64,000 nucleotides of DNA from Enoplolaimus lenunculus. Lineage: Eukaryota > Nematoda > Enoplea > Enoplida > Thoracostomopsidae. Of the stretch, positions 20,601 to 32,225 are shown piece after piece. Every line of letters begins with the position of its first letter. Within the stretch, counting starts at the first letter, position 1. Made by a program: the position numbers and the translations under genes. The notes under the pieces were generated by a model that was not told the origin of the DNA, ran no database searches, and saw only the letters and a list, made by a program, of their open reading frames with translations. The DNA lies in assembly GCA_030248215.1 (NCBI GenBank), contig JASANG010002634.1, positions 186,001-250,000 on the forward strand, written 5' to 3'.

Positions 20601-21223
20601 CGCTCAATCTGCTAATTTGAGCAAATATCTATAATGATGAATTTTAAACCGTTTAATTTTACTGTTAATATATTTTTACAAAATTTCGGCAATTTTTTTC
20701 TCAAAACTGTACCAAAACTTAACACCGAAACGCACCAAATTTGGCCAATTTCTCTGTTCTATAAAACCACAAAGTTATTCTACTGAAGGCGCGGCACCAG
20801 TACACAAATACCTACATTTTTGCTTTAAGATGCATATTTTTGAGCCTAAATCTTTGACTTTGCAAAAAAAAATGCTAAATTTACCTCTGCCGTCTAGTAA
20901 CTTCCTACCCTGAGTTTATAGTTGCCAGTTATATACCAGTGTGTACACATTGATCATAATTAGGCTGTCAAAATGGTGTGATGTTTTACTGCTTACATAG
21001 CTACATTTTGTCTTTCGCACACCATTTTAACAGGTTAATTTCACAAGACTTTGGTTTTGACCCTACTTTTAGAGTTGATAAGCGATAAACTCGGGACACG
21101 ATTCCAGCTAAAAGGAGGGGGGCGACAGGCTGCAATAAATTTTGAAAACTCTTATTTTTGTTAAACGCGACAGCTCTTGTGCAGTCCCTCCCCCCGCGCA
21201 TTTAATGTTAAGTCTAAGTTTAA
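20600..21223. other. unassigned intergenic or intronic sequence
   Basis: AT-rich, with no repeat family or exon that I can support. Confidence 0.35.
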
Positions 21224-21551
21224 CCAAGAGTGCATGATATATAACATAACAAGAGTGTGCAACTGGGTACATTCTGTGCACGAAAGAGTGTACCAAGCGC
21301 ACGGTGCGTTTTTGACCGACCCCTCCTTATTTAGGGGGGTTGAAATTTGCATAGAGCGAAGGAAGCAACATATTATGACATGCCAAAAAGTACTCTGTAT
21401 ATATTCTAAGAACTACAGAGTATTATATTATGGGACATCGACCCCCCCTCCAAATAATGGGGGTACATCAAAAATGCAACGCGTGGTGGTACTTTTTGTG
21501 CCATGCGAAATCCGACAGTTGCATACTTTTGTTCGTGATCATCCACTCTTG
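21224..21551 (+). mobile_element. J MITE, full length
   Basis: CCAAGAGTGCATGATATATAAC to GATCATCCACTCTTGG with GTTTAA on both sides. Interior has GTGCAACTGGGTACATTCTG and AAAATGCAACGCGTGGTGG. CC...GG ends next to TTAA-like flanks resemble family E. Confidence 0.65.
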
Positions 21552-21984
21552 GTTTAACGTACGCTTAGGCGAAGGCTTAGGGATTGGTAAATCGTTTTCC
21601 AAGCTTAAGCTTAAATGTTAGTTACACAAATCGACTCTAGCGAGCGAAAAAAGTTTTTCAATCATAAAATTTGAATTCCAAATACGGTGGTGATATCTTC
21701 TCTGTGTGCACGAAACCAGCCGATATTTTTAGTATCACGACAATTCGTCGCTCGACAACTTGTAAAACCGAAATTTCATCGACCCGAGAATTCGTCACCC
21801 AGCATTGTGCTCGGACTCAGGCGTAGGCTTAGTATTACGCTTATAGGATTATGCTTAGATTTATTCAGTATTTCAGGACGCAGTTAAGCGACAAGTTGTC
21901 GGGCGAAGAATTGTCGTAGATTTGATATTTTTATATATAGGAATTTACAGGCCTGTTTAAGGTCATGACGAATATCAATATAAA

Positions 21985-22249
21985 TCCTTCTCACATAGAG
22001 TTGACTATGGACAACTACAGCGCAGTGTATATACGTTAAATATTATATATCGCACCGTGCTTAACAATTGTAACACGTATACATAGTACTAAATCACCAC
22101 AAGACGTGAGAGCCCCCTCGGGCTCGAGCGTCAAGCTCCTATAGCTGAGTGGTGATGGTATACGCCTTCCACTCCATAGTCACTGCTGTTCGAATCCTAG
22201 TATAAAAGTGGGTCTCAGATGAAATAGAAAATATTCATGTGATAAACGG
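21985..22249 (+). mobile_element. E MITE with tRNA-like segment
   Basis: Left TCCTTCTCACAT, right ATGTGATAAACGG followed by TTAA. Box A TAGCTGAGTGG at 22142-22152 and box B GTTCGAATCC at 22188-22197. The left TTAA has drifted to TAAA. Confidence 0.75.
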
Positions 22250-22429
22250 TTAAGAATGTACTTTTAGCCATTTAGTTGCCAAGCGACTGTATATAATGTG
22301 TCTTGATATATGCACTTGATGTAAGTTTTAATTCAAACTTTGTCAATGAAACATAGTAGCCATTAGTTTCCCTTTCACAAGCTTTCGTTGATCCTCAAAT
22401 AAATGGAAAATTCTGAGGGTTGCGCTGTA

Positions 22430-22795
22430 CTTTTAATTATTGTCGCCGTCCGTCGCCGTACGGTATCGTGTGTGTGTAATCCGCGTACGATACCGCATGG
22501 GGACGGGCTGTACCGGACGGCGCCGGACAGGTGACGGACGGCGGTGGACGGGTGACGGAAGGCGCTGGACGGGAGACGGACGGCGCTGGACGGGTGACGG
22601 ACGGCGCTGGACGGGTGACGGACGGCGCTGGACGGGTGACGGACGGCGCTGGACGGGTGACGAACGGCGCTGGACGGGTGACGGACGGCGCTGGACGGGT
22701 GACGGACGGCGCTGGACGGGTGATGGACGGCGCTGGACGGGTGATGGACGGCGCTGAACGGGTGACGGACGGCGCTAACGGAAGTAGTTGAAATA
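22430..22795. repeat. K element with 21-bp minisatellite
   Basis: K flank (TTGCGCTGTACTTTTAATTA, GTCGCCGTACGGTATCGTG), then about 12 copies of a 21-bp unit GGACGGGTGACGGACGGCGC(T). Being a multiple of three, the unit keeps frames open on both strands. Confidence 0.85.
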
Positions 22796-22814
22796 ACGGA
22801 GTAGTCACCTTCCA

Positions 22815-22985
22815 TACCTCCCATTAGGGGGGCCCACCACTCAAGGGATCCCCACGTCAACCGGTTGAAACAAAAGCAACAAAATTTTGAAATGCCTGGG
22901 GCTACTCAATTGCTTCGCTCGCGAGTTTGAGGGTCCCATCATGGGATTTGAGGAAGCCTATACCGCTGTCTGCTCCGGCGCTGAC
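22815..22985. repeat. R dispersed repeat
   Basis: Shared with 30504-30700: GGTTGAAACAAAA, TTCGCTTCGCTC(A/G)CGAG, TTTGAGGAAGCCTATACCGC versus GTTTGTGGAAACCTTTAC. Related bits at 25975, 29850, 41070, 42480 and 47240. Confidence 0.55.
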
Positions 22986-23317
22986 TGTGGCTCATTTTGA
23001 AACCGTGGCTCTGGTTTGGTCCCAGACCGGCCACAGCATCTCTGAAACTCATGGTCTCGAAACAACTCTATTAATAGACAATATATACACAAATACGAGA
23101 AACTATACAAACAGCGCAGAATCGCATATTTACCTTGTCAGGGATATGACCAAGATATCATTTCGGTAGGGTATGTGACTTTAAATTAAAATATTAATTC
23201 AGCATAAAGAGTAATTGTTTAATTAAAACCCCGCTGATTAATTAAAAATTATTCTGTAAAGGTGACATAGCTACCTCGTATGATTTTGTAACAAATTTTA
23301 TCTCCCGTATTTCACGG

Positions 23318-23480
23318 GCCCGTAGCCAAGAGTGGCCAGGGACGGCTGAGCCCCCCTGAAAAAATTTTGACCCCCCGAGAAAATTTTTAACTTTGCTTGT
23401 AAATCATTGAAACCCGTTGAATGTTGCTCCTGAAAAATTTTAAGCCCCCCCCCCAGCATGGTGAGCTGGCTACGGGCGTG
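23318..23480. mobile_element. F MITE
   Basis: GGCCCGTAGCCAAGAGTGGC to GGTGAGCTGGCTACGGGC, a complete inverted-repeat pair. Confidence 0.65.
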
Positions 23481-23773
23481 GTATTTTAGCTTGTATATTC
23501 TACTGTAAGCTGTTTGAGCTCAAATATATTCTATGGTTAAAGTGAGTTTTTGAAGCCTTCACTTGAATTAAAGAATTTGAAAATATCCAAGCAACAGCTG
23601 CGCTAAAGTCTAATTGCATTAACGACAGTTTTAGCCAGCGCATTAGCATCACCAATCTGGCGTAGGCTGTCTCCTATTGGTGGCTGAAACTAAGATTTGC
23701 GTATATTTTCAACGGTGCAGCATTTGGGGGAGGGGGTAAAGTAATCTGTGCCCCCGGATGTTTACATCCAAAC

Positions 23774-23934
23774 AGGCCCATAGTCGGCTCACCTTGCTGG
23801 AGGGGAGCCAAAACTATTTCAGGAGGGACAGTCGTGGGTTTTCAATGACTTACAAACAAGGTTGAACATTTGGGGGGCTAACATTTTTGCAGGGGGGCTG
23901 AGTCGTTCTGCCCCCCTTGGCTACGGGCCCGCAT
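23774..23934. mobile_element. F MITE
   Basis: AGGCCCATAGTCGGCTCACC to CCCCTTGGCTACGGGCCCG. Confidence 0.65.
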
Positions 23935-23995
23935 CCAAAACTTTGTATTGTAAAAGTAAATATGATTAAATGTTAAAATTACGTTTTGCTCTGGT

Positions 23996-24153
23996 CCATA
24001 TGGCCAGAAGGGAGGGACTCAGCCCAACCCTAGAAAATTTTTTGATCCAAATTAAAAATTGTCAACAATGCTTGTAAGTCATCGCAAACCCGTGTATACT
24101 CCTTCTGAAAAATGATTAACCCCTCTTAGCAAGGTGAGTTGGCTACGAGCCTG
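23996..24153. mobile_element. F MITE
   Basis: ATATGGCCAGAAGGGAGGGA to AGGTGAGTTGGCTACGAGCC; third F copy within 850 bp. Confidence 0.55.
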
Positions 24154-24341
24154 GTTTGGCTTCTACAACTCACGTCCAAGTGTACTCAAAAATGTCATTC
24201 TAAGAATTTCAAGTTTTAGATGCGGCTATGTTAGTGATAGGTATAGGAGGTCTTAATATATCAACCCTGAAATCTGACATTTTTGAGTAGCAAGTTGCTA
24301 GCTTTGTAGGACACGACGTATATATATTGAAATGTATAACT

Positions 24342-24752
24342 GATTATGCGCCGTTCACAATATAAAATTCGGCCGGACCACAAAATGTGTCGTAGCCCAG
24401 GGCAAACAACCACTCATTACCCTTACCTGAACGAAAAATTTCTGTTGTTCCTATCTCAACGCGTGTCAAAGATTGCTCTGTGACACACGTTGAGGCATGG
24501 TCAACAGAAATTTTCCGCTGACGTATGGTCGACGCACGGCAGTGGGTGCAAAAAACGTGTTAACTCTACTTCAAAGCGTGTCACAAACTAGTTTGCGACA
24601 CGCACTGAGGTAGAGTCAACGGAAAGTTTTTGTTGACGTGAGTCCCAATATAATTTTTGTCGAGATGCTGTTGGGGGGGCCACGGCCGGGGTGGGCCCCC
24701 CCGTGGATCCGCCATTGCCTGGCCGAATTTTATATTGTGAACGGTGCATAAT
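24342..24752. mobile_element. I MITE
   Basis: Inverted ends ATTATGCGCCGTTCACAATA and TATTGTGAACGGTGCATAAT. The first 300 bp differ at only about 8 positions from the copy at 63582, so movement was recent. The right part (about 24640-24715) carries sequence not in the other copy, including GGGGGGGCCACGGCCGGGG. Confidence 0.75.
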
Positions 24753-24853
24753 ATAAATATGTGTCCGAGTGAGATAGCAAGTGAAGGAATTGTATGACCG
24801 TTTGCATGCTGTCCATTTTATAGCACAAGTTGGATTTCTTGCAAAACAATTAC

Positions 24854-24994
24854 GGCCCATGTTACTTTAAGGGGTGTCCAGGTTACTGGTGGGACTGTAA
24901 AAGAATAATTTTAGATTCTAGATTACATTTTTTGGCTTAGGCTTAGGCTTAGGGTTACGCTTCTACTGTTAAGCCCCTTAAAGTAACATTAGCC
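24854..24994 (+). mobile_element. T3 MITE
   Basis: GGCCCATGTTACTTTAAGGG to CCCCTTAAAGTAACATTAGCC, with flanks ACAATTAC and ATAATTAC (8 bp, one mismatch) and TTAGGC units in the core. Confidence 0.75.
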
Positions 24995-25291
24995 ATAATT
25001 ACCATTAAAATTAGCCATTATACTCGTTACTATTTGTACAAATTCTGTGAGTCGCTTCGTCACTTTTGCGACCAGAGGCGAACTGGTCATTGGTCATAAC
25101 TGGCTGAAATTTGGACCAATCATAGAACTTAAAACCGTAGGTTTAGGTGACTGTTGAGCCAATCATAATACATATTTAATTACCCACAGAGTTTGTACTT
25201 ATAGCTTCACCAAATCAATTATCTACTCAGGTTTAACGTATAACCAATGTCTGGTGTTATAATACACATACGTGCGTATGTAAATTAGATA

Positions 25292-25630
25292 TTATGCATC
25301 GTTCACAGTAAAAAATTTCGTTTTTGCCACAGAAAACATTATAAGCGAGGGTTAACATTTGTCAATCTTTAAAATTGTCATGCGTTAACCGTACCCTAAA
25401 GGAAAAATTGCGTTAACCCCCTACCCTAGCATATGTCACAGTCCTATCCTAATACGTGTTACACAGCAACTTGTATAAAACATGCATTAGAGTAGGCTTA
25501 ACGCAATTTTTGCGTTATGGTAGGGTTAACGCATGACAATTTTGACAATTGACACGTGTTAACCCTCCCTACCTTACAATGTTTTCGGTGACAAAATGAA
25601 ATTTTTTATTGTGAACGATGCATTATGTGA
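25292..25630. mobile_element. I-type MITE, diverged subfamily
   Basis: ATTATGCATCGTTCACAGTA and its inverse TATTGTGAACGATGCATTAT. The interior is itself palindromic (GCGTTAACCCCCTACC / GGTAGGGTTAACGC). Confidence 0.65.
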
Positions 25631-26043
25631 ACAACTAGCTAAACACGACCTTACCTAAGGAAGGTCGCGAAAAATAGTAGTTGAAACCACCTGCCCCCCG
25701 GGCAAGAACTATGAGCCAATATTCTCATCTACTATGGCTATCAACGATTTGATACGCTTCAGTTTGAGTGTAACAACATCGTGTTACTTTCTCACGGGGT
25801 TCCAACTTCGAACAAAAGTATATTCACACTTTCAGGTTTTGCCGGTTGAAGACTTGACACTAAGCAAATAATCGCTCTCACCGTCAAATCCAAAGGGCGT
25901 CAACACCAGGCGATCCGTGACCCTATCAGTAGAGTTCAAACCAAAATTTTGTTATTAAGATATTAGCTCTGAAATTGCGTTTGGCTTCACTGTCGCTTCG
26001 CTCGCAAGCTTTTTATCAAAATAGGACGACGTGGGTGCCCCGG

Positions 26044-26112
26044 TCAATAAATGTCACCACCCTCGACATGTGACTGCCATCCCTTGCTACGGTGTGAATT
26101 GTTCGCGCTGTA
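26044..26112 (-). CDS. candidate short terminal exon
   Basis: Minus-strand acceptor CTTATTTGGTTTTTCAG followed in phase 0 by 22 codons (YSANNSHRSKGWQSHVEGGD) and TGA. The splice site is strong, but the frame is too short to be convincing and no family is recognised. Confidence 0.22.
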   Translation of the reverse strand, partial: YSANNSHRSKGWQSHVEGGDIY

Positions 26113-26225
26113 CTGAAAAACCAAATAAGTTTCGAGTTTTCAGCTTGTTAGAGTCCTAGTTGAAGTTAGCTGTTACTTCACAAAATGTCAGTTTGTATAC
26201 ATCATACACCATATATACTACTTTT

Positions 26226-26339
26226 GGCCCATGTATAGAACAGGGCCCGGACAGTAGTATAAGCATATTCCTAAGCCTAAGCCTAATCCTATTCCTGAGT
26301 CTAAGCCTAAGCCTAAGCCTAAGCGCATGGATGAGCCTA
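26226..26339 (-). mobile_element. T2 MITE, one end only
   Basis: GGCCCATGTATAGAACAGGG followed by CCTAAGCCTAAGCCTAAGCG. The other end is replaced by the A-rich tract. Confidence 0.6.
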
Positions 26340-26478
26340 TAAAAAAAAAAAGAAAGAAAAAAAAAAAAAATAAAAAAAATAAAAAAAAAAAAAAAAAAAA
26401 TAAAAAAATAAAAAAAAAAAAAGAAAAAAAAAAAAAAAAACAAAAAAACAAACAAAAAAAAAAACAAAAAAAAAAAAT
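26340..26478. repeat. A-rich low-complexity tract
   Basis: About 139 bp, nearly all A with scattered T, G and C. It joins a truncated T2 element to a truncated H element. Confidence 0.9.
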
Positions 26479-26632
26479 TGACACAAGACAAATATTAAAC
26501 GTTTAATTCAACGGATAGTTGCAGTACCGGATATAAAAATAAACAACAGTCCGTAACCGATTAACAAGGGGGCACCCTCTGGAGAGCCCAATTGAATATC
26601 AGTCCCCCCCTATTATTTGGGTCACTACTAAC
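26479..26632 (-). mobile_element. H MITE, half
   Basis: TTGACACAAGACAAATATTA to CCCCCCTATTATTTGGGTCA, the right half seen in 49160-49351. Confidence 0.6.
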
Positions 26633-26785
26633 TATGGAACTGTATATTTAGATAGTTAGACTCTAACCAGTTCTGAAATTTACTTCGAAGGTCAGCTAAC
26701 TGTACGGGTGACCGCTTAGTTCTGTATGCAGCTGAAATCCCTTAAAGAAGGGGTTTGGGCAAAACGCAACATACGGTGGAACTTT

Positions 26786-27085
26786 CTATGTCACTCGTAT
26801 TTTAAGAAGTTGCACACTCTTGTCCAAAGAATCATCATCGACTCTTACTATTAAACTATATATTAATCTGATTCTAACTTGCGTTAATAAAGCTTAGGTT
26901 TAGGCTTAGGCTTAAAAAAGGCTTGGTTAAGCCTAATGATGGCGCTATACTTGTCGTAGGATGGCGTCTGTCACCGTACGTCACCATACGGTAATGTACA
27001 TGTGTAATTAGCGTACGATCCCGCAGGGTGACACACGGCGACAGACGGCGACAGTCATCAGCAAAAGGATAGTTCCACCCTAGAC
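26786..27085. repeat. composite J fragment + TTAGGC + K block
   Basis: TTTTAAGAAGTTGCACACTC, GCGTTAATAAAGCTTAGG, AAAAAGGCTTGGTTAAGCC, then K sequence. The first 190 bp recur in reverse orientation at about 35055-35245, so this combination was copied as a unit. Confidence 0.7.
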
Positions 27086-27199
27086 GCTGACACACCTTTT
27101 CGTCGCGCCTAGGGTCTGTTTTGGCTGTAGAAGTTAATTTGTGCAGAAAATAAAGAACGTTTGAGTTTTGTGCACATTTTCATCGTCAACTACCCTCAG

Positions 27200-27554
27200 G
27201 CACGGTGTAACCGGATATCCGTTTCCGGCAAAAATCAGTGTCTGTTTCCGTTTCCTTTATAGATATACCGGAAATTAGGTTACTTTTGCGCTCAAAATTC
27301 ATTATATCCAACGTATATATTTTGCGATTTTTCATTACAGATATGCTGCAATTGCTTGAACTGAAATTGCGCAAATTCATCCGAAATATTGCAAAGTTCG
27401 GTACATCCGCTATTTTTTCTTCAAAATTTTACAAAGTCCAGTTAAATATTTGCACGCCTCAATCCTGTTGGCAGAAAATAAAACATCTTTGAAACTTTTA
27501 TACTTCAATATCCGTTTTCCGTTTCCGTTATTTTTACTATCCGTTTACACCCTG
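27200..27554. mobile_element. V MITE
   Basis: CACGGTGTAACCGGATATCC and CCGTTTACACCCTG ends; TTTCCGTTTCC-type repeats beside both ends. The frame inside (84 codons) is repeat-derived. Confidence 0.55.
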
Positions 27555-27746
27555 ACATCAGGCTCATTCTTGGGCTTAGCTAAAAGCTTTACCTAAAAGT
27601 CTAAGCCTTTTCCTACGCGCTGAGGTGTGTAATTTTAAGTACGGGCGTAGTACGTAATCCTTTAGCTATGATTGATCCTTAATTTTACGAGGTAATGTCA
27701 GTCTTACTTCATGTCTGCCTATGCTTACACGTCCTTTCGTCTTCAG

Positions 27747-27814
27747 ACAATGATCCGATTAAGAGCTTTAAAGTGCCAACAACTCCGGGGTATATATTTC
27801 TTGAGTATTTCTAG
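27747..27814 (+). CDS. possible continuation exon of the QLNAT gene
   Basis: Acceptor CCTTTCGTCTTCAG, then two bases that complete an Asn codon with the last base of 18758-19742, then NDPIKSFKVPTTPGYIFLEY before a TAG. Phase fits, but the implied intron is 8 kb and the link is inferred only from phase and composition. Confidence 0.25.
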
Positions 27815-27927
27815 AGTTAGGGCTGGCTAAATTCAATTTTATACAAATATAAATGGTTCAAGGTTAGCTAAGTCGCCCTTAGCAAATATCAATATAATGC
27901 GGCTATTTAAAGACACGATAAAACACT

Positions 27928-28046
27928 TTAGACCGTTTCATGTAATTTAATTGGCCGCTGGTTCATTGCTTGCTCAAAGTGTTTCAGGGGTCCTTGTTGC
28001 CGAACGGGGGTTCGCATATCTGAGAAATTCACTTTTTGACGAATAT
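27928..28046 (-). CDS. candidate terminal exon, unknown protein
   Basis: Minus-strand acceptor GATTGGAAATTTTCAG, then 38 codons (IRQKVNFSDMRTPVRQQG, LKHFEQAMNQRPIKLHET) to TAA. A second acceptor-like AATTTCTCAG lies 25 bp further in. A plus-strand frame overlaps; the minus reading has the better splice site. Confidence 0.35.
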
Positions 28047-28070
28047 CTGAAAATTTCCAATCCTTGCTAT

Positions 28071-28244
28071 AGGCCCGTAGCCAGGTCGCCTTGCTGGAGG
28101 GGGCTAAAAAATTTTCAGGAGGGGCATTCAACGGTTTTCAATGAGTTACATACAAGCAGACGTTGAAAACTTTCTAGGGGGCCAAAATTTTTTCCGGGGG
28201 GAGGCTAAGCCCCTCCTGCCCCCCCTTGTCTACGAGCCCGTGTT
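28071..28244. mobile_element. F MITE
   Basis: AGGCCCGTAGCCAGGTCGCC to CCCCCTTGTCTACGAGCCCG. Confidence 0.65.
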
Positions 28245-28249
28245 ATAAC

Positions 28250-29000
28250 CGCCGTTAAACCGTTAGTATATAGTCCTGAGTTATAGGGTATAAACTTTGC
28301 ACAAGAGGGGATACGTTCACAGTTGAAACGTTTCTTGAGTTGAGATTTAAGCCGATCACCTAAAACCCTCATTCAAAAATAACAAATGCGTCCCATGTCG
28401 ACTCCTAAGCCCCAAGCTACGATGTTGAACTGAGAGTCTCGTACGCTCCATAGGGCTGGATTGAATTCAACCTTGTAGAATAAGTTCAATTGAAAGAACA
28501 CAATAATATCTACCGTTTAAATTGAGTTATGAATTTAAATTGAATATTTTTAGGTTGGAAACAGTCGTTTTGACCATCATTGATACTGTGCTACTTGAAC
28601 GACCGTTGAGTCTTTTTGAATCTTCCTCCAACAGGCGTTCATTCAAAAATGGTCGTATTTTGAAAATTTTTGCATATTTGAACTTCTCAATAGTTGTGAT
28701 CATTTAACGCTTAAATTTGAATTTTTGGAAAAGTTGATTTTTGAAGGGCCAATGTTCCCTTTTTGTGACAAAAAAATTGTCAAAAGGTTAGACACAAATT
28801 TATGTATCAGTCGACGCAACAACATGCTGGCTGAGTCGAATGGTGCTACACTGTCCCAGCAGGCTTAGGTGGAGGGCCAAGTTTAGGCTTAACGAATGTA
28901 CCAGTTTTAGAATTACGTTTAATGTACTTCTGGTATATTAATTGATAAATTTTAGACTTTTAGCGAAATTTCTAATAAACTATTGAAATATTTTGCTCAG
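28250..29000. other. unassigned sequence
   Basis: No repeat family or supported exon. A weak minus-strand acceptor at about 28418 opens a 23-codon frame, which I do not call. Confidence 0.3.
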
Positions 29001-29166
29001 GTCTGTAGCCAGCGCAGCTTGCTACGGGGGGGGGCTAAAACTTTTTAAGAAGCGACATTCACGGGTTTTATATGAGTTTACATGCAAGGTTAAAAATTTT
29101 CTACGAGGCCAAAAGTTTTCCAGAGGGAGCTCAGCCCCCCTGGCCCGCCTTGGCTACAGGCTCGTG
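29001..29166. mobile_element. F MITE
   Basis: GGTCTGTAGCCAGCGCAGCT to CGCCTTGGCTACAGGCTCG. Confidence 0.6.
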
Positions 29167-29213
29167 TTTGCTATAAGTACGCATGAAAACCTGCAAAAAT
29201 TCAAGTCAAAAAC

Positions 29214-29322
29214 CTGAGGGTTGCGCTATACTTATCGTACCGCTCCGTCCATCATTGTCCATCACCCCGTCAGGCACCGTCCGTCAACCGTACAGCACCG
29301 TCCATACGGTACCGTACGTATT
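29214..29322. repeat. K repeat, short copy
   Basis: TGAGGGTTGCGCTATACTTA followed by CCGTCCGTCAACCGTACAGC; no array. Confidence 0.5.
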
Positions 29323-29498
29323 TTGAGAAAGTTTCCAGCATTAATTTGCTTACAATGAGTTGTTAAAACATAAACGTGATTGTTCTATGAAAAGAAAATC
29401 TGCGTGAAGATATTAGTGCATTTGCTGTTGCGCTTTCCGCAAAACTGGCTGTCTAGTATCCTCTATTTACCGTTAATATATATACATACATGTAGCAT

Positions 29499-29529
<31 letters not shown>

Positions 29530-30311
29530 TATCCAAATGTGCAAATAAACCCAACAACCGATGGGTTCCATAGAGAACTGTTCATTGTTCCGAAATGGGT
29601 CTAAATGGCCCATGGGATTTGCGGGCACGCGATGAAAAGTTTTCGATTGTTGGATTAATCGTGGCCGCGCACGCCGGAACCAAATTTACCATCACCGGTC
29701 TCGTATAGCCAGCCTAACAACCGGTGTGGGGCGGCTCAAACATTTCAAGCATGCATTGGCGGATTCAAACGAGAGACACACAGGCTTAGGCCGCCGAACA
29801 GGGATCGAAACTAAGATTTTGTATTAGATTTAGCACTAAAATAGCGTTTGGCTTCGCGGGTCGTGCGTTTTTTCTACTATTATATCTCGAGCGTCGTCCG
29901 CCATTTTAGAAATTTCTGAATCTGTCATTGCATATGCATTGATACGCGTAACTTTTAAGTATTTCCAAAAATTGTTTTACCATTAAAATACGCATTCTGT
30001 AATGGACGGCAACGTGACCAAGTATAGGTCATTTAGAGAGAGTGCGAGTTGTCACGAGGGTCTACACAGGACATAAGTGACATTTGGACATGTAATTTGG
30101 AAACAATAAAACTGCAGACTTAGGGGCTCGTACGTGGGGATAATTTTTTACAGTAGCGTAGACAGTATAACGTGGATGACCTATTATCTTGAAGTCTGCT
30201 GAAACTGTCGTTTTACCCATGTCTCTAAAAATTTCGAAATTGGATAAATCCCCCTTACTAAAATCCCGGCTACCGGCCTAATTTACAGTGTTTCGTATTT
30301 TGATAGGCACA
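29323..30311. other. unassigned sequence with a short TATACA tract
   Basis: CATATATACATATATACATA-type simple sequence at about 29477-29530; otherwise no family recognised apart from an R-like GCGTTTGGCTTCG near 29848. Confidence 0.3.
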
Positions 30312-30476
30312 GTACCGTAGCCCAACTCATCTTGCTATGGAGGCTAAATATTCTCAGTAGGAGCATACAAGGGTCTTCGATGAGTTACAAGCAAGGTTGA
30401 CAATTTTATAGCTGGGTCAACAAATTTTTCACGGAGGCTGAGCCCACCCCTGGCCTTCGCGGGCTACGGGCCCAGA
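30312..30476. mobile_element. F MITE
   Basis: GTACCGTAGCCCAACTCATC to CTTCGCGGGCTACGGGCCC. Confidence 0.6.
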
Positions 30477-30503
30477 TAGGCGGTTCATGAATGACTAAAA
30501 ATG

Positions 30504-30700
30504 TCCACAGGGCCGGAGCAGCCACCCCCATACCCCCATTTGGGGGCTCACTCCTGAACGGGCCCCTACCTTAGCCGGTTGAAACAAAAACCGCAAGTTT
30601 GAAAATGCATCTGGTGTCTGGTTCGCTTCGCTCACGAGTTTGGGATCTCCCGACCTGGAGTTTGTGGAAACCTTTACTCCTGTCTGCTTCGGCACTGTGA
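30504..30700. repeat. R dispersed repeat
   Basis: CATACCCCCATTTGGGGGCT, then GGTTGAAACAAAAACCG and TTCGCTTCGCTCACGAG; partner of 22815-22985. Confidence 0.55.
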
Positions 30701-30719
30701 ATGACGCCCGGTTTCAAAC

Positions 30720-31473
30720 CAGCCAAACGTTGAAGCCGGAATCACTAGGAGTTTCTTTGACTGAATAACTGAGCTGAATATAACGCCCTTCCCCCTTGAC
30801 AGATAACGTCATTGAGATGTTGTCATCCAATATGCTTGTAGATGCCTAAAGGTGCAGTACATGAAATTGAGTGAAATTAACAGTTGTCATAGTTGTTTAT
30901 CCTCGTTAGGTTTTTAGTGTTCTTTGCGTATAAGACAATATAATTCACTGATACTAACGTTACTTTTTAAAACATGATTGTGTTAAAATTAGCATGAAAT
31001 CTGTATCGGGTAGGCATATGTAGGTTTGGCATCGGTAAAATATGAAAATAAGACTCGGTATCGGTATTTGCAAACTTTATAGTCGGCAGATCACTAGTTT
31101 CCAGTCAATGTTTTGGACATTGTACACTAAACATAACCCACATATCTCACAGAAAACGGTTAATATTTCACTTGTTCCGTACTCAGACCCAGAAATCAGA
31201 AATTATCTCGAAGCCATTAATGTTGACCTCAGCACTCGCTCGGGGGAGTGGACAGGACCAACCTCGAATACCCACCGCAAAATTCTAGGTTTGCCATTGC
31301 CAACGGCCAGAAGTTGGATTTTTGGGGGCAGGCAACCCTAGGCACTCCTCTGTATAAGATGATTTTCAAGTATGTAATAATAGTTTTTCAGTCGCAGTTA
31401 AATATTTGAACCAGATTTGGTTTTTGCAACGCATTGCTTATTTATAATCACACACGTCAGGCATACAATGCAC
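30720..31473. other. unassigned, with a weak open frame
   Basis: A 99-codon plus-strand frame (31042-31341) contains YSDPEIRNYLEAINVDLS after an acceptor-like GTTTCCAG, but no donor is evident. I do not call it a gene. Confidence 0.25.
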
Positions 31474-31671
31474 GGCCAATGTTACTTTAAGTAACGTAAC
31501 AGTTGATTAAGCGTATTCCTAAAGCCTAAGCCTAAGCCTAAGCGTCGCAAAAATGTGTTCCTAAGCCTAAGCCTAAGCATAAGCATAAGCAAAAAAATAT
31601 AATCTAGAATCTAAAACTACTTTTTTGTACACCAACCAGAAACGTGGACGCCCCTTAAAGCAACATGGGCC
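31474..31671 (-). mobile_element. T3 MITE
   Basis: GGCCAATGTTACTTTAAGTA to CCCCTTAAAGCAACATGGGCC, with GCCTAAGCCTAAGCC blocks. Confidence 0.65.
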
Positions 31672-31852
31672 AAAGGGCACAAGTGAACCATCACCCCTAA
31701 CAATTCAGAGATGTGAGACCCCCAAACTAAAATTCAGCCTCCGCCAATGAATGTGTTTGTTTTGAATTTTGCCGTAAATTTTTTCTTGAACTTAATTTAG
31801 CTTCAACGGGAAGCACACAGGTAAATTTCAATTGTTTTATGGTAAACTAAAA

Positions 31853-32225
31853 CGGGGGTGTCTTTTTAATGGTGGTCATTTTTTCATACGACGCTGTGAA
31901 AAAATACCCAGGGAATATCTTTTTAATGGGGGTCATTTTTTCATACGACGCTGTGGAAAAATATCTAGGGAATATTTTTTTAATGGGGGTCATTTTTTCA
32001 TACGACGCTGTGGAAAAATATCTAGGGAATATCTTTTTAATGGGGGTCATTTTTTCATACGACGCTGTGGGAAAATGCCCAGGGAATATCTTTTTAATGG
32101 GGGTCATTTTTTCATACGACCCTGTGAAAAAATACCCAGGGAATATCTTTTTAATGGGGGTCATTTTTACATACGACGCTGTGGAAAAATATCTAGGGAA
32201 TATTTTTTTAATGGGGGTCATGTTT
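31853..32225. repeat. 57-bp minisatellite
   Basis: About 6.5 units containing AATATCTTTTTAATGGGGGT and CATTTTTTCATACGACGCTG. The 57-bp period keeps frames open on both strands, giving a 19-residue repeat with FNGGHFFIRRCGKI on the plus strand. The end of the surrounding element (GAAATTTCTGGATCCCCC, about 32525) resembles L. Confidence 0.85.

Noticed and set aside
22375-22860. 161-codon frame with SAVRHPS-type repeats and overlapping frames on both strands
   Set aside because: Product of the 21-bp K minisatellite.
25830-25935. Minus-strand frame with LTPFGFDGESDYLLSV
   Set aside because: Reads like protein but is only about 40 codons, with a weak acceptor next to an R repeat; not enough for a call.
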